Assembly (NCBI RefSeq): GCF_030682515.1
Contig: NZ_JAUXOD010000137.1
Location: 1-64,000, forward strand
Length of the DNA stretch: 64,000 bases
Source of the DNA: Hoeflea sp.
GTDB taxonomy: Bacteria; Pseudomonadota; Alphaproteobacteria; Rhizobiales; Rhizobiaceae
Reading direction: 5' to 3'
Positions within the stretch are counted from its first letter, which is position 1, and the number at the start of each line of letters is the position of its first letter. Made by a program: the position numbers and the translations under genes. The notes beneath the pieces are model-generated. The model was given only the letters and a program-made list of their open reading frames with translations. It ran no database searches and was not told the DNA's origin. Positions 51,246 through 60,255 of this stretch are shown here, piece by piece.

Positions 51246-52778
51246 TTACGAAGCCCGCTTCATCAGATGCGGAAGCAGGGCGCCCGACGCATGCGGCGTC
51301 ACCGTCACGCCGGACGCATGCAGGATCGGCTGCACATATTGCAGCAGCGGGATCACCAGAGCGTTCTCGGCGATATACTTGTCCACCGCCTTCCAGCCGG
51401 CGATCCGCTTGTCCTCGTCCGCCTCGCCCCAGAGCGGGCCGATCATGTCGATGAGGTCCTGGCCGTCCCAGACCGAGTGCGGCGACGGGCCGAACATGGC
51501 GAAGCCGGTCGAGGTCGTCGGATCGCCCACGGAATTGCCCCAGTTGTAGAAGGCGGCGGGTGCCAACTGGTCGGCGCCGCGCAGTTCGAAATGCTTGGCG
51601 ATTTCGTAGACCTCGATTTCCGCCTCGATGCCGACATTGCGCCACAGGCCGACGATGGCCTGGATCATTTCATAATCCTTGGGCTTGAAGCCGCGCGTCG
51701 TCTGGATCTTGAACTTGACCGGGTTTTCCGGCGAGAAGCCCGAAGCCGCCAGCAGTTCCTTGGCCTTTTCCGGATCGTAGGGCACCGTGATCGAGGCGTC
51801 ATAGGCCGAGTATTCCGGCGTCTGCAGCGTGTCGATCGGGACGCCGTAACCCGACAGCAGCCGGTCGATGATCAGCTTCTTGTCGATCGACATCGCCGCC
51901 GCCATCCGCACGTTGGGATCGAGCATCACATCGATGTCGTTCAAGAAGATCATGCCGATGTCGGAGATCGGCGCGTCGGTGCCCATCACCTTGCCGCCGG
52001 CCTTGAGGCGGTCATATTCCTCATAGGGCATTTCGAGCGTGACATGCGAATTGCCGGATTCGATTTCGGCGACCCGGCTTGCCGCGTCGGTCACGAACTT
52101 GATGGTGACGGACTCGAAGTCCGGCTTGCCGCCCCAGTAGTTCGGGTTGGCCTTGAGCCGGACGAAGGCGTTGCGCTCGAACTTGTCGACCATGTAGGGG
52201 CCGGTGCCGATGGGCGCGGCCTCGAAGCCTTCGGCTCCGACCTTCTCGTAGTAGGCCTTGGGCAGCACGTAACCGGTGAGGAAGTACATCCATTTGAAGA
52301 TGGTCGGCTCGAAGCGGGCGACATCGGCGGTGACCGTGTTGCCTTCGGCCTTGATGTTGGCGAGCGTCGACCAGACGAACTGGATCGGGTTGCCGGTGGC
52401 CTCGTCGGCTGCGCGCGTCAGCGACCAGGCGACATCCTCGGCGGTAAACGGCGAGCCGTCATGCCAGGTCACGCCCTCGCGCACGGTCATCATCACCTTG
52501 GTCTTGTCGTCGTTCCAGCCCCATTCGGTGAGTAGGCCCGGCGCAGGCGACAGATCCGGCTGCTGCAGGATGAACTGGTCGAACACCGACTGGTAGATCC
52601 CCTGGATCGTCGGGTTGACGGCGGACGGGCCCACGGTCGGGTCCCAGGACGGCAGATTGACGTTGTAGGCGATGACGAGTTCGTCGATCGCCTGGGCAAA
52701 GGACGGCCCGGCAAAGGCGGCGAGCGCGAGAGCCGCCGTCGTGCCCTTGAGCACTGTGCGACGCGAAATATGTGTCAT
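51246..52778 (-). CDS. Dipeptide-type (family 5) ABC transporter substrate-binding protein, Tat-type signal
   Basis: SRRTVLKGTTAALALAAFAGPSFAQA; TVREGVTWHDGSPFTAEDVAWSLTRA; GTGPYMVDKFERN. Confidence 0.95.
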   Translation of the reverse strand: MTHISRRTVLKGTTAALALAAFAGPSFAQAIDELVIAYNVNLPSWDPTVGPSAVNPTIQGIYQSVFDQFILQQPDLSPAPGLLTEWGWNDDKTKVMMTVREGVTWHDGSPFTAEDVAWSLTRAADEATGNPIQFVWSTLANIKAEGNTVTADVARFEPTIFKWMYFLTGYVLPKAYYEKVGAEGFEAAPIGTGPYMVDKFERNAFVRLKANPNYWGGKPDFESVTIKFVTDAASRVAEIESGNSHVTLEMPYEEYDRLKAGGKVMGTDAPISDIGMIFLNDIDVMLDPNVRMAAAMSIDKKLIIDRLLSGYGVPIDTLQTPEYSAYDASITVPYDPEKAKELLAASGFSPENPVKFKIQTTRGFKPKDYEMIQAIVGLWRNVGIEAEIEVYEIAKHFELRGADQLAPAAFYNWGNSVGDPTTSTGFAMFGPSPHSVWDGQDLIDMIGPLWGEADEDKRIAGWKAVDKYIAENALVIPLLQYVQPILHASGVTVTPHASGALLPHLMKRAS

Positions 52779-52815
52779 GCTGTTCTCCCTGAGTTTAACT
52801 TCGTTGAGCTGAACT

Positions 52816-54390
52816 TCATTTGCCGCCCAGTTTCTGGGCAAGCATGTATCCCGCCCCCGCCCCGGTGCCCGCGCCGGGCCAGACGCTGGCGCCGGTGATG
52901 TGCAGGCCCTCGACAGGGGTCTTTCCCGTGGCGTGGCCGAGCGCCGGCCGGAACAGGAAATTCTGTGAAAGATGATGGCTTCCGGCCACCTGGTCGCCGC
53001 CGACGAGGTTCGGGTTGTCGGCCTCGAGATCGAGCGGAGACACCACCGCCCGGCCGAGGATCCTGGCTCTGAGGCCCGGGGCGTGGCGTTCGATCATGGC
53101 GATCGCCCGGTCGGCATAGATCTCCTTGACACTCGCCCAGTCGGTCCCGCTGATCGTGCCCGCGGCGTCGCCCTTGATCTCGCCCGGCACCATCCGCACC
53201 TGCACCCACAGCACATGCTTGCCCTCGGGCGCGCGGCTCGGGTCGATCGCCGTCGGCTGGCCCACAACCAGCACCGGCTCGTCGGGCAGAAGCCCCGCGA
53301 CCGCCTGCTGGTAGGTGCGCGCCATCTGCTCGAGCGAGGGGGCGATATGGACATAGGCGAAGCTCTTGAGCTCCTCGCCCGCGCTCCAGTCCGGCAGGCC
53401 GTCGAGCGCCAGGTGGATCATCATCGTGCCTGGCGCATGCGCAAATTTCGTCATCCTGGCGTCGAAGGCCGCGTCGCCAGAGGCGTTATCGAGCAGCTTC
53501 ATCAGGCCGCTGGGCGCAACATTGGCGATCACCGCGCGGCTTGCCTTGATCTTCGTGCCATCGGCGAGTTCGACGCCAGTCGCCTTGCCGCCCTTACGAA
53601 TGACACGCGCCACCCGCTTGCCGCAATGGACCTCGCCGCCGGAGGCCTTGATCTTAGACAGAAGCGCGGTAACCGCGGTGTCGGCGCCGCCCTTGCCGAT
53701 GACCATGCCGAAATTCTGGTTGGCCATGGATTCGAGATAGGGAAACACCGCGCCGCCGGCCATGTCGGGCGCGAAATCGAGATGCATGCCCCAGGCGGCG
53801 AGCGTCGCGCGCACATGATGGGACTCGAAGGTCTCCGTGAGCCATGTGCGCGGCGAGGACAAAAGCAGACGCACGAGATCCGCGGTCCAGGCAAAGCCCT
53901 TGCGCCACAGCGCCTTGGCCAGAAGCCGGCCCTGTATATGCATTTGCATGGGATTTCCGAGAAGCGCGAAGACATATTCGGCGGTGCCCGGAAACTCCGC
54001 GCAGAGCCGGTCCCACGCCTTGGCGTCGGCTTCGGAGAACTTTGCGATGCGGGCGCGGGTCTCCCCCGGCCCGGTGCTGACGCCGAGCCATGCTCCATCG
54101 TCGAAGACGCTGGCAAAGCAGTTCAAGGCCGGCGCAAAGTCGAGGCCGCGGCCGGCCAGATCTGCGCCATGGGCCTTGAAAAACCCGGAGCCGGCGAACA
54201 GGCTAAGGTTCATCGCCGCCCAGTCGTGGCGAAAGCCGGGCTCGGTCAGTTCGAGTGTCTTGACCGCGCCGCCAGGGGTTTCCGCCTGCTCGAAAATGCC
54301 GACGCGCCAGCCCTTCGCGCCCAGATGGACCGCGCAGGCCAGGCTGTTGATCCCAGCGCCGACAATGATCGCGTCATACTCGTCCTGCAC
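52816..54390 (-). CDS. Phytoene desaturase-like NAD(P)/FAD-dependent oxidoreductase (copy 1)
   Basis: DAIIVGAGINSLACAVHLGAKGWRVGIFEQAETPGGAVKTLELTEPGFRHD; C-term GLHITGASVWPGAGTGAGAGYMLAQKL. Confidence 0.9.
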   Translation of the reverse strand: MQDEYDAIIVGAGINSLACAVHLGAKGWRVGIFEQAETPGGAVKTLELTEPGFRHDWAAMNLSLFAGSGFFKAHGADLAGRGLDFAPALNCFASVFDDGAWLGVSTGPGETRARIAKFSEADAKAWDRLCAEFPGTAEYVFALLGNPMQMHIQGRLLAKALWRKGFAWTADLVRLLLSSPRTWLTETFESHHVRATLAAWGMHLDFAPDMAGGAVFPYLESMANQNFGMVIGKGGADTAVTALLSKIKASGGEVHCGKRVARVIRKGGKATGVELADGTKIKASRAVIANVAPSGLMKLLDNASGDAAFDARMTKFAHAPGTMMIHLALDGLPDWSAGEELKSFAYVHIAPSLEQMARTYQQAVAGLLPDEPVLVVGQPTAIDPSRAPEGKHVLWVQVRMVPGEIKGDAAGTISGTDWASVKEIYADRAIAMIERHAPGLRARILGRAVVSPLDLEADNPNLVGGDQVAGSHHLSQNFLFRPALGHATGKTPVEGLHITGASVWPGAGTGAGAGYMLAQKLGGK

Positions 54391-54416
54391 CGCGCACAGT
54401 CCCCCGTTCGAGATTT

Positions 54417-54437
54417 ATAATTGCAAATGCATATTAT
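54417..54437. promoter_or_regulatory. AT-rich imperfect palindrome ATAATTGCAAATGCATATTAT in the divergent promoter region
   Basis: Lies in the 140-bp gap between divergent genes at 54390(-) and 54531(+). Confidence 0.5.
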
Positions 54438-54530
54438 TCTGTCTAGCATCTATTTATCGCATTCACACAACCCGGAAACCGGGGCCACAACCCAGGTCGC
54501 GAACACGCCCGTCAGAGGAGGATCACTGCA

Positions 54531-55321
54531 TGAACGCCACAGAAACTCTTGGTCATCTCGCTTCAATGCTGCTTGCAGGCAAGGTCGAGGTTGTCGACCT
54601 GTCGGGCTCGCTCGGCCCCGATACGCCGCTGCTCAAGCTGCCGCCGGACTTCGCCAAGGACACGCCCAAGATCGAGGTCCACAAGATTTCCGAATATGAC
54701 AGTGACGGTCCGTTCTGGGCCTGGAACTGGCTCAAGATCGGCGAGCATTCCGGCACCCATTTCGATGCGCCGCACCACTGGATCACCGGCAAGGACTATT
54801 CCGACGGCTACACGGACACGATCCCGCCGCAGAATTTCGTGGCGCCGGTCAATGTCATCGACTGCTCGGCCGAAGTCGCCAAGAACCCCGACTTCCTGCT
54901 CGACGCCGCCGGCGTCAAGGCCTGGGAAGCCAAGCACGGCGAGATCGAGCCGGGCGAATGGGTGGTGATGCGCACCGACTGGGACGCCCGCGCCACCGAC
55001 GAGGACGCCTATCTCAACGCCGATGAAACCGGCCCGCACTCGCCCGGACCGACCGTCGACTGCATCCAGTACATCCTGTCCAAGGGCGCCATCGGCTGGG
55101 GCACGCAGTGCATCGGCACCGATGCCGGCCAGGCCGGCGGCATGCAGCCGCCCTTCCCGGCGCACAATCTCCTGCACGCCGCCAACAAATACGGCCTCGC
55201 CTCGCTCGCCAATCTGAGCAAGCTGCCGCCCAAGGGCGCGGTCCTGATCGCCGCTCCGCTGAAACTGGTGAATGGCACGGGAAGCCCGATCCGCGCCATG
55301 GCCCTGGTCGCCCGCGGCTGA
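54531..55321 (+). CDS. Cyclase family protein (kynurenine formamidase/KynB-like)
   Basis: KIGEHSGTHFDAPHHWITGKDYSD metal motif, EVVDLSGSLGPDTPLLKLPPDF, GWGTQCIGTDAGQAGGMQPPFPAHNLL. Confidence 0.85.
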
Positions 55322-55348
55322 GGCGGCTTCAAGCCGGGGACCGGAACT

Positions 55349-56926
55349 ATGGCGGATTATGACCACATCATTGTGGGCAGCGGGATCAATGCGCTCGTTG
55401 CCGCTGCAACGCTTTCCAGGAAGGGAAAGCGCGTGCTGGTGCTCGAGCGCGAGGACCGGTTCGGCGGCTGCATGCGCACCGACGACATCACGCTTCCGGG
55501 CTTTCATCACGACGTGATGGCGGCGACCTTCGTTCTGTTCCTCACCTCCCCTGCCCATGCCGCGCTCGGAGCCGATCTGGCGCGGCATGGGCTCGAATTC
55601 TGCCACACGCCGCATCCGACCGCGGTGCTGAGGCCCGACGGCTCGTCGCTGGTGCTGACCACCGACCGGGCGGTCAACATCAAGGCTTTCAATGCCGCGG
55701 CCCCGGGCGACGGCGACCGCCACGGCGCCGATGTGGGCGCGATCGAGGCCGATGCGCCTTTCCTGTTCGCGCTGCTGGGCGGCGAACTCTGGAGCTGGTC
55801 GACCGCCAAACTGCTTGCTGGCCAGGCCTGGAAGCGCGGGGCCCGCGGGCTTGCCGCCTGGATGGGAGAGGCCCTGCGCCCGACCCGCGCCTGGCTCGAA
55901 AGCTCCTATTCCTCCGGTCTCGTCCAGGCGCTGTGGGCGCCCTGGGCGCTGCACACCGGCCTGACCGTCGAATCCGCCTATGGCGCGCAGATGGGCAAGG
56001 TCATCGCCTTTGCGCTCGAGGCCGCCGGCGCGCCGGTGATCAAGGGCGGCGCAAGCCGGGCAGTCGACGCCTTCAGGGCGCTGATCGAGGAGAACGGCGG
56101 CGAGTTGCGCGCGGGCGCCGATGTCGACCGGATCCTCCTTGCCAATGGCCGCGCCTCGGGCGTGCGCCTTGCCGACGGAACCGAGATCAAGGCCGCCCAT
56201 GTCATCTGTTCGGTCGCTCCGGGCCAGCTCCACGGCCGCCTGCTCCGTGACCACCAGAATCCCGCTTCGAGTACCCAGGCCGAAGATCTGCGCCAGTTCC
56301 GCCACGGCCGCGGCAATTTCCAGCTGCACTACGCGATTGACGGCCCGATCCGCTGGAAGACCGCGGGCCTCGAGGACGTGGCGTTGATCCACCTGGCCGA
56401 CAGCATCGATTCCGTCTCGAAGTCCTCGAACGAAGCCGAGCGCGGCCTGCTGCCCGAGACCCCCACCATCTGCGTGGGCCAGCCGCACCGGCTTGACCCG
56501 ACCCGCTGCCCGGACGGCAAGTCGATCCTCTGGCTGCAGATCCCCGATGCGCCGCGCCGGCTCAAGGGTGACGCGGCGGGCGCGATCGAGACAGACGGCG
56601 CCTGGACCGAAGCCGTCCGCGAAGCCTTCGCCGACCGCATCGAGGCGATCCTCGCGCGCCACATCGAGGGCTTCGCCGACAGCGTTCTGGCGCGAAAAGC
56701 CTATTCGCCCGCGGATCTCGAAACCATGAACATCAACCTGGTTGGCGGCGATCCCTATGGCGGATCCTGCGCGCTCGACCAGTTCTTCATCTGGCGTCCG
56801 TTTTCGGGCAGCAGGAACCACGCGACCCAGATCGAGAACCTGCACCACATCGGCGCCTCGACCCATCCCGGCCCGGGCCTGGGCGGCGGGTCGGGCTTCC
56901 TGCTGGCCAGGAGGCTGGGCGGATGA
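55349..56926 (+). CDS. Phytoene desaturase-like NAD(P)/FAD-dependent oxidoreductase (copy 2)
   Basis: DHIIVGSGINALVAAATLSRKGKRVLVLEREDRFGGCMRTDDITLPGFHHD; C-term NLHHIGASTHPGPGLGGGSGFLLARRL. Confidence 0.9.
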   Translation: MADYDHIIVGSGINALVAAATLSRKGKRVLVLEREDRFGGCMRTDDITLPGFHHDVMAATFVLFLTSPAHAALGADLARHGLEFCHTPHPTAVLRPDGSSLVLTTDRAVNIKAFNAAAPGDGDRHGADVGAIEADAPFLFALLGGELWSWSTAKLLAGQAWKRGARGLAAWMGEALRPTRAWLESSYSSGLVQALWAPWALHTGLTVESAYGAQMGKVIAFALEAAGAPVIKGGASRAVDAFRALIEENGGELRAGADVDRILLANGRASGVRLADGTEIKAAHVICSVAPGQLHGRLLRDHQNPASSTQAEDLRQFRHGRGNFQLHYAIDGPIRWKTAGLEDVALIHLADSIDSVSKSSNEAERGLLPETPTICVGQPHRLDPTRCPDGKSILWLQIPDAPRRLKGDAAGAIETDGAWTEAVREAFADRIEAILARHIEGFADSVLARKAYSPADLETMNINLVGGDPYGGSCALDQFFIWRPFSGSRNHATQIENLHHIGASTHPGPGLGGGSGFLLARRLGG

Positions 56927-57414
56927 ACGACATCAAGCCGCCCGCCACGGACCGATCGGAGCCCTTCCAGCGGCTGGGCGAGATCGGCCTGTCGAACTTC
57001 GCCCCCTATCTCATGAACCGGCTGATGGGCCGCTACAACGCCGATCTCAGGCAGGAGATGGCCGGCCTCGGCCTCACCACGCCGAAGATGCGCACGCTCG
57101 CGGTGCTGTCGGTGATCGACGCGCTGCCGATCTCCGAACTGGCCGTCTACGCAGTGGTCGAGCAGTCGACACTCAGCCGTGCGCTCGAACAGCTCGCGAC
57201 CGACGGCCTCGTCCGTCGCGAGCCCGACGCCAATGACAGCCGCGTCACCCGCGTCGTCATCACCGATACCGGCCGCGCGGCCTTCGACCAGTTGTGGCCG
57301 ACCATGGCGCGGATCTATTCGCAGATGTTCAACGGCATCCCGGATGAGGAACGCGCCGCCTTCGTCGAGACGCTCAGGAAAATGCTCCACAACATCCGCA
57401 AGCACGACTTCTAA
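56923..57414 (+). CDS. MarR family transcriptional regulator
   Basis: TPKMRTLAVLSVIDALPISELAVYAVVEQSTLSRALEQLATDGLVRREPDANDSRVTRVVITDTGRAAF; ATGA overlap with upstream gene. Confidence 0.95.
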   Translation: MNDIKPPATDRSEPFQRLGEIGLSNFAPYLMNRLMGRYNADLRQEMAGLGLTTPKMRTLAVLSVIDALPISELAVYAVVEQSTLSRALEQLATDGLVRREPDANDSRVTRVVITDTGRAAFDQLWPTMARIYSQMFNGIPDEERAAFVETLRKMLHNIRKHDF

Positions 57415-57475
57415 GCCTCTGATTAAATGAAAAATAATACACGTGAACCCCGAATTTCAACCTGAGGACAAGACC

Positions 57476-58072
57476 ATGAAGCATCTCCTTCTCGCCGCAA
57501 CCGCATGTGCCATGGCCCTCGGGGTCGCGGGCGTTCACGCCGACACGCTTCCGGGCGTCAAGGGCATCAATCACATCGGGCTCACGGTTCCCGACATCGC
57601 CGAGGCCGAGGCCTTCTTCACCGATGTCCTGGGGTGCGAGAAGGCAACCTCGTTCGGTCCCTTCCGCGACGACACGGGCACCTTCATGCAGGACCTGCTC
57701 GACGTCGATCCGCGCGCGGTGGTCAACCAGATCACGCTGATGCGCTGCGGCTTCGGCAGCAACATCGAGCTGTTCTCCTACGACGCGCCTGGCCAGGAAA
57801 CCGTCCGGCCGAAGAACAGCGATATCGGCGGCCACCACATCGCCTTCTATGTCGAAGACATCGACGCGGCTGCCACCTATTTCAAGGACAAGGGCATCCG
57901 CACGCTGATGGGCCCCTTCCCGGTCAATGAAGGGCCGGCCGCGGGCCAGGCGATCATCTATTTCTTCGCGCCCTGGGGCCTGCAGATGGAGGCCATCTCC
58001 TTCCCCACCGGCATGGCTTACGAGAAAGACGGCGGACCGGTTCTCTGGTCCAACACCGACCCGGCCAAGTAG
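57476..58072 (+). CDS. Exported VOC (vicinal oxygen chelate/glyoxalase) family protein
   Basis: Signal peptide MKHLLLAATACAMALGVAGVHA followed by INHIGLTVPDIAEAEAFFTDVLGCEKA and GGHHIAFYVEDIDAAATYFKDKGI. Confidence 0.85.
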   Translation: MKHLLLAATACAMALGVAGVHADTLPGVKGINHIGLTVPDIAEAEAFFTDVLGCEKATSFGPFRDDTGTFMQDLLDVDPRAVVNQITLMRCGFGSNIELFSYDAPGQETVRPKNSDIGGHHIAFYVEDIDAAATYFKDKGIRTLMGPFPVNEGPAAGQAIIYFFAPWGLQMEAISFPTGMAYEKDGGPVLWSNTDPAK

Positions 58073-58104
58073 GACCGGATCAAGGCAAGCAACAGAGGTG
58101 CACC

Positions 58105-60252
58105 ATGGCTGAACGCTCATTCGCCAAGGAAGTCCGGAAGCTCAAGCTCGGTGAAGGCGACACCTTCACCGGCGAGGGCATTCTGGCATTGACGAAGGCG
58201 CTTCTGGAAGCGGGCGTCGGCTATGTCGGCGGCTACCAGGGCGCACCCATCAGCCATCTGATGGACGTACTCGCCGACGCCGAGGAGATCCTGACCGAAC
58301 TTGGCGTGCGCTACGAGGCCAATGCGTCCGAAGCCGCCGCGGCAGCGATGCTCGCGGCCTCGGTGCATTACCCGATCCGCGGTGCGGTCACCTTCAAGGG
58401 ACCGGTCGGCGTCAACGTGGCCTCCGACGCGCTTGCCAACCTGTCGTCCTCGGGCGTCACCGGCGGCGCGCTCGTGATCATCGGCGAGGATTACGGCGAA
58501 GGCTCCTCGATCATGCAGGAGCGCAGCCATGCCTTTGCGATGAAGTCGCAGATGTGGCTGCTCGATCCCCGGCCCAACCTGCCCTCCATCGTCAAGTCCG
58601 TGCACCAGGGTTTTGAGCTCTCGGAAGCCAGCAACACGCCGGTGATGCTGATGGTCCGGATCCGCTCCTGTCACGTCACCGGCAGCTTCGCGGCGAAGGA
58701 CAACAAGCGCCCGCCGTTTACCGTCAGGGACGCACTCGCCAATCCGCGCAGCGACTACGCGCGCGTCGTGCTGCCGCCGATGTCCTATCTGCAGGAACAC
58801 GACAAGATCAACAACCGCTGGCCGGCGGCGCTTACCTACATTCGCGAGCACAAGCTCAACGAGGTCTTCGGGCCGAGCGAGGCCCCGGTCGGCATCGTGC
58901 TTCAGGGCGGCATGTACAATGGCGTGATCCGGGCGCTGCAGCGATTGGGCCTCGCCGACATCCACGGCGACACCGAGATCCCGCTCTACGTGCTCAACGT
59001 CACCTACCCGCTTGTCCCCGACGAGTTCTTCGCGTTCTGCGAAGGCAAGTCTGCGGTGCTGGTGGTCGAGGAAGGCCAGCCGGAATTCATCGAGCAGTCG
59101 CTCGGACTGGCGCTCTACAAGGCCGGAAGCTCGATTGCGCTTCACGGCAAGGACATGCTGCCGATGGCGGGCGAATACACCGGCCAGGTCATGCTCGACG
59201 GCCTCGAGGCGTTCCTGAAGAAGGCCGCGCCCGAGCTGCTGCCTGCCCGGCTGCGCGCCCCCAATTCCGATCACAAGCCGGCGCTGCCGGACCTGTCCAG
59301 GACCGTGCCGATGCGCCCGCCGGGCTTCTGCACCGGCTGTCCGGAGCGGCCGATTTTTGCCGCCATCAAACTGACCGAGATGGAACGCGGCAGGCACCAG
59401 ATCGCGGGCGACATCGGCTGCCACCTGTTTGCCACCCTGCCCCCATTCGAGATCGGCGGCTCGACCATGGGCTACGGCCTGGGGCCGGCATCGAACGCCG
59501 CCTTCGACGGCGGCGGCGACAAGCGCTCGATCTCGATCCTGGGCGATGGCGGCTTCTGGCACAACGGCCTGTCGTCCTCGATCGGCAACGCGGTCTACAA
59601 CAAGTCCGACGGCGTCATCGTCATCGTCGACAATTTCTATTCCGCCGCCACCGGCGGCCAGGACATCCTCTCCTCGCGCGCCGACAATGCGTCCAAGGCC
59701 ACCGGCCACCCGATCGCCGACGCGGTCAAGGGCGTGGGCGTCAAGTGGGTCCGCCAGCTCGACCGCACCTATGATGTGCCGAAGATGCGCGAGATCCTGA
59801 ACGAGGCGCTGACCACCGATCATGTCGGCCCCAAGGTCATCATCGCCTCGTCGGAATGCATGCTCAACAAGCAGCGCCGCGAGAAGCCGCTGATGGCCAA
59901 GGCGATCAAGGAAGGCAGGCGGGTCGAAAAGCCGCGCTTCGGCGTCGACGAGGACATCTGCACCGGCGACCACGCCTGCATCCGCCTTTCGGGGTGCCCG
60001 TCGCTTTCCTTGAAGAAGCTCGACGATCCGCTCCGCGACGATCCGGTCGCCAGCATCGACCAGAGCTGCGTCGGCTGCGGCAATTGCGGCGAGGTGGCCG
60101 ACGCGGCCGTACTCTGCCCGTCCTTCTACCGCGCCGACGTGGTGCACAATCCCGGCTGGGCCGAGCGCAAGTTCGGCGCGCTGAGGCACCGCATCATCAC
60201 CTGGTTGCAGACCCGCCGCTCCAGCGGCCGCCTTGAATTCGTCCGGACCTGA
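58105..60252 (+). CDS. Indolepyruvate ferredoxin oxidoreductase alpha-type protein (IorA-like, with Fe-S domain)
   Basis: TPP region SILGDGGFWHNGLSSSIGNAVYNKSDGVIVIVDNFYSAATGGQDI; RPPGFCTGCPERPIFAAIK; C-terminal CTGDHACIRLSGCPSL and CVGCGNCGEVADAAVLCPSF. Confidence 0.93.
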   Translation: MAERSFAKEVRKLKLGEGDTFTGEGILALTKALLEAGVGYVGGYQGAPISHLMDVLADAEEILTELGVRYEANASEAAAAAMLAASVHYPIRGAVTFKGPVGVNVASDALANLSSSGVTGGALVIIGEDYGEGSSIMQERSHAFAMKSQMWLLDPRPNLPSIVKSVHQGFELSEASNTPVMLMVRIRSCHVTGSFAAKDNKRPPFTVRDALANPRSDYARVVLPPMSYLQEHDKINNRWPAALTYIREHKLNEVFGPSEAPVGIVLQGGMYNGVIRALQRLGLADIHGDTEIPLYVLNVTYPLVPDEFFAFCEGKSAVLVVEEGQPEFIEQSLGLALYKAGSSIALHGKDMLPMAGEYTGQVMLDGLEAFLKKAAPELLPARLRAPNSDHKPALPDLSRTVPMRPPGFCTGCPERPIFAAIKLTEMERGRHQIAGDIGCHLFATLPPFEIGGSTMGYGLGPASNAAFDGGGDKRSISILGDGGFWHNGLSSSIGNAVYNKSDGVIVIVDNFYSAATGGQDILSSRADNASKATGHPIADAVKGVGVKWVRQLDRTYDVPKMREILNEALTTDHVGPKVIIASSECMLNKQRREKPLMAKAIKEGRRVEKPRFGVDEDICTGDHACIRLSGCPSLSLKKLDDPLRDDPVASIDQSCVGCGNCGEVADAAVLCPSFYRADVVHNPGWAERKFGALRHRIITWLQTRRSSGRLEFVRT

Positions 60253-60255
60253 AGA

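Noticed and set aside
49907-51454. 515-aa plus-strand ORF opposite the permease genes
   Set aside because: Low-complexity Gln/His/Arg/Asp-rich translation typical of antisense frames to membrane proteins.
54563-56866. 767-aa minus-strand ORF across cyclase and oxidoreductase 2
   Set aside because: Antisense artefact; no recognisable domain, and both plus-strand genes have strong motifs and coupled starts.
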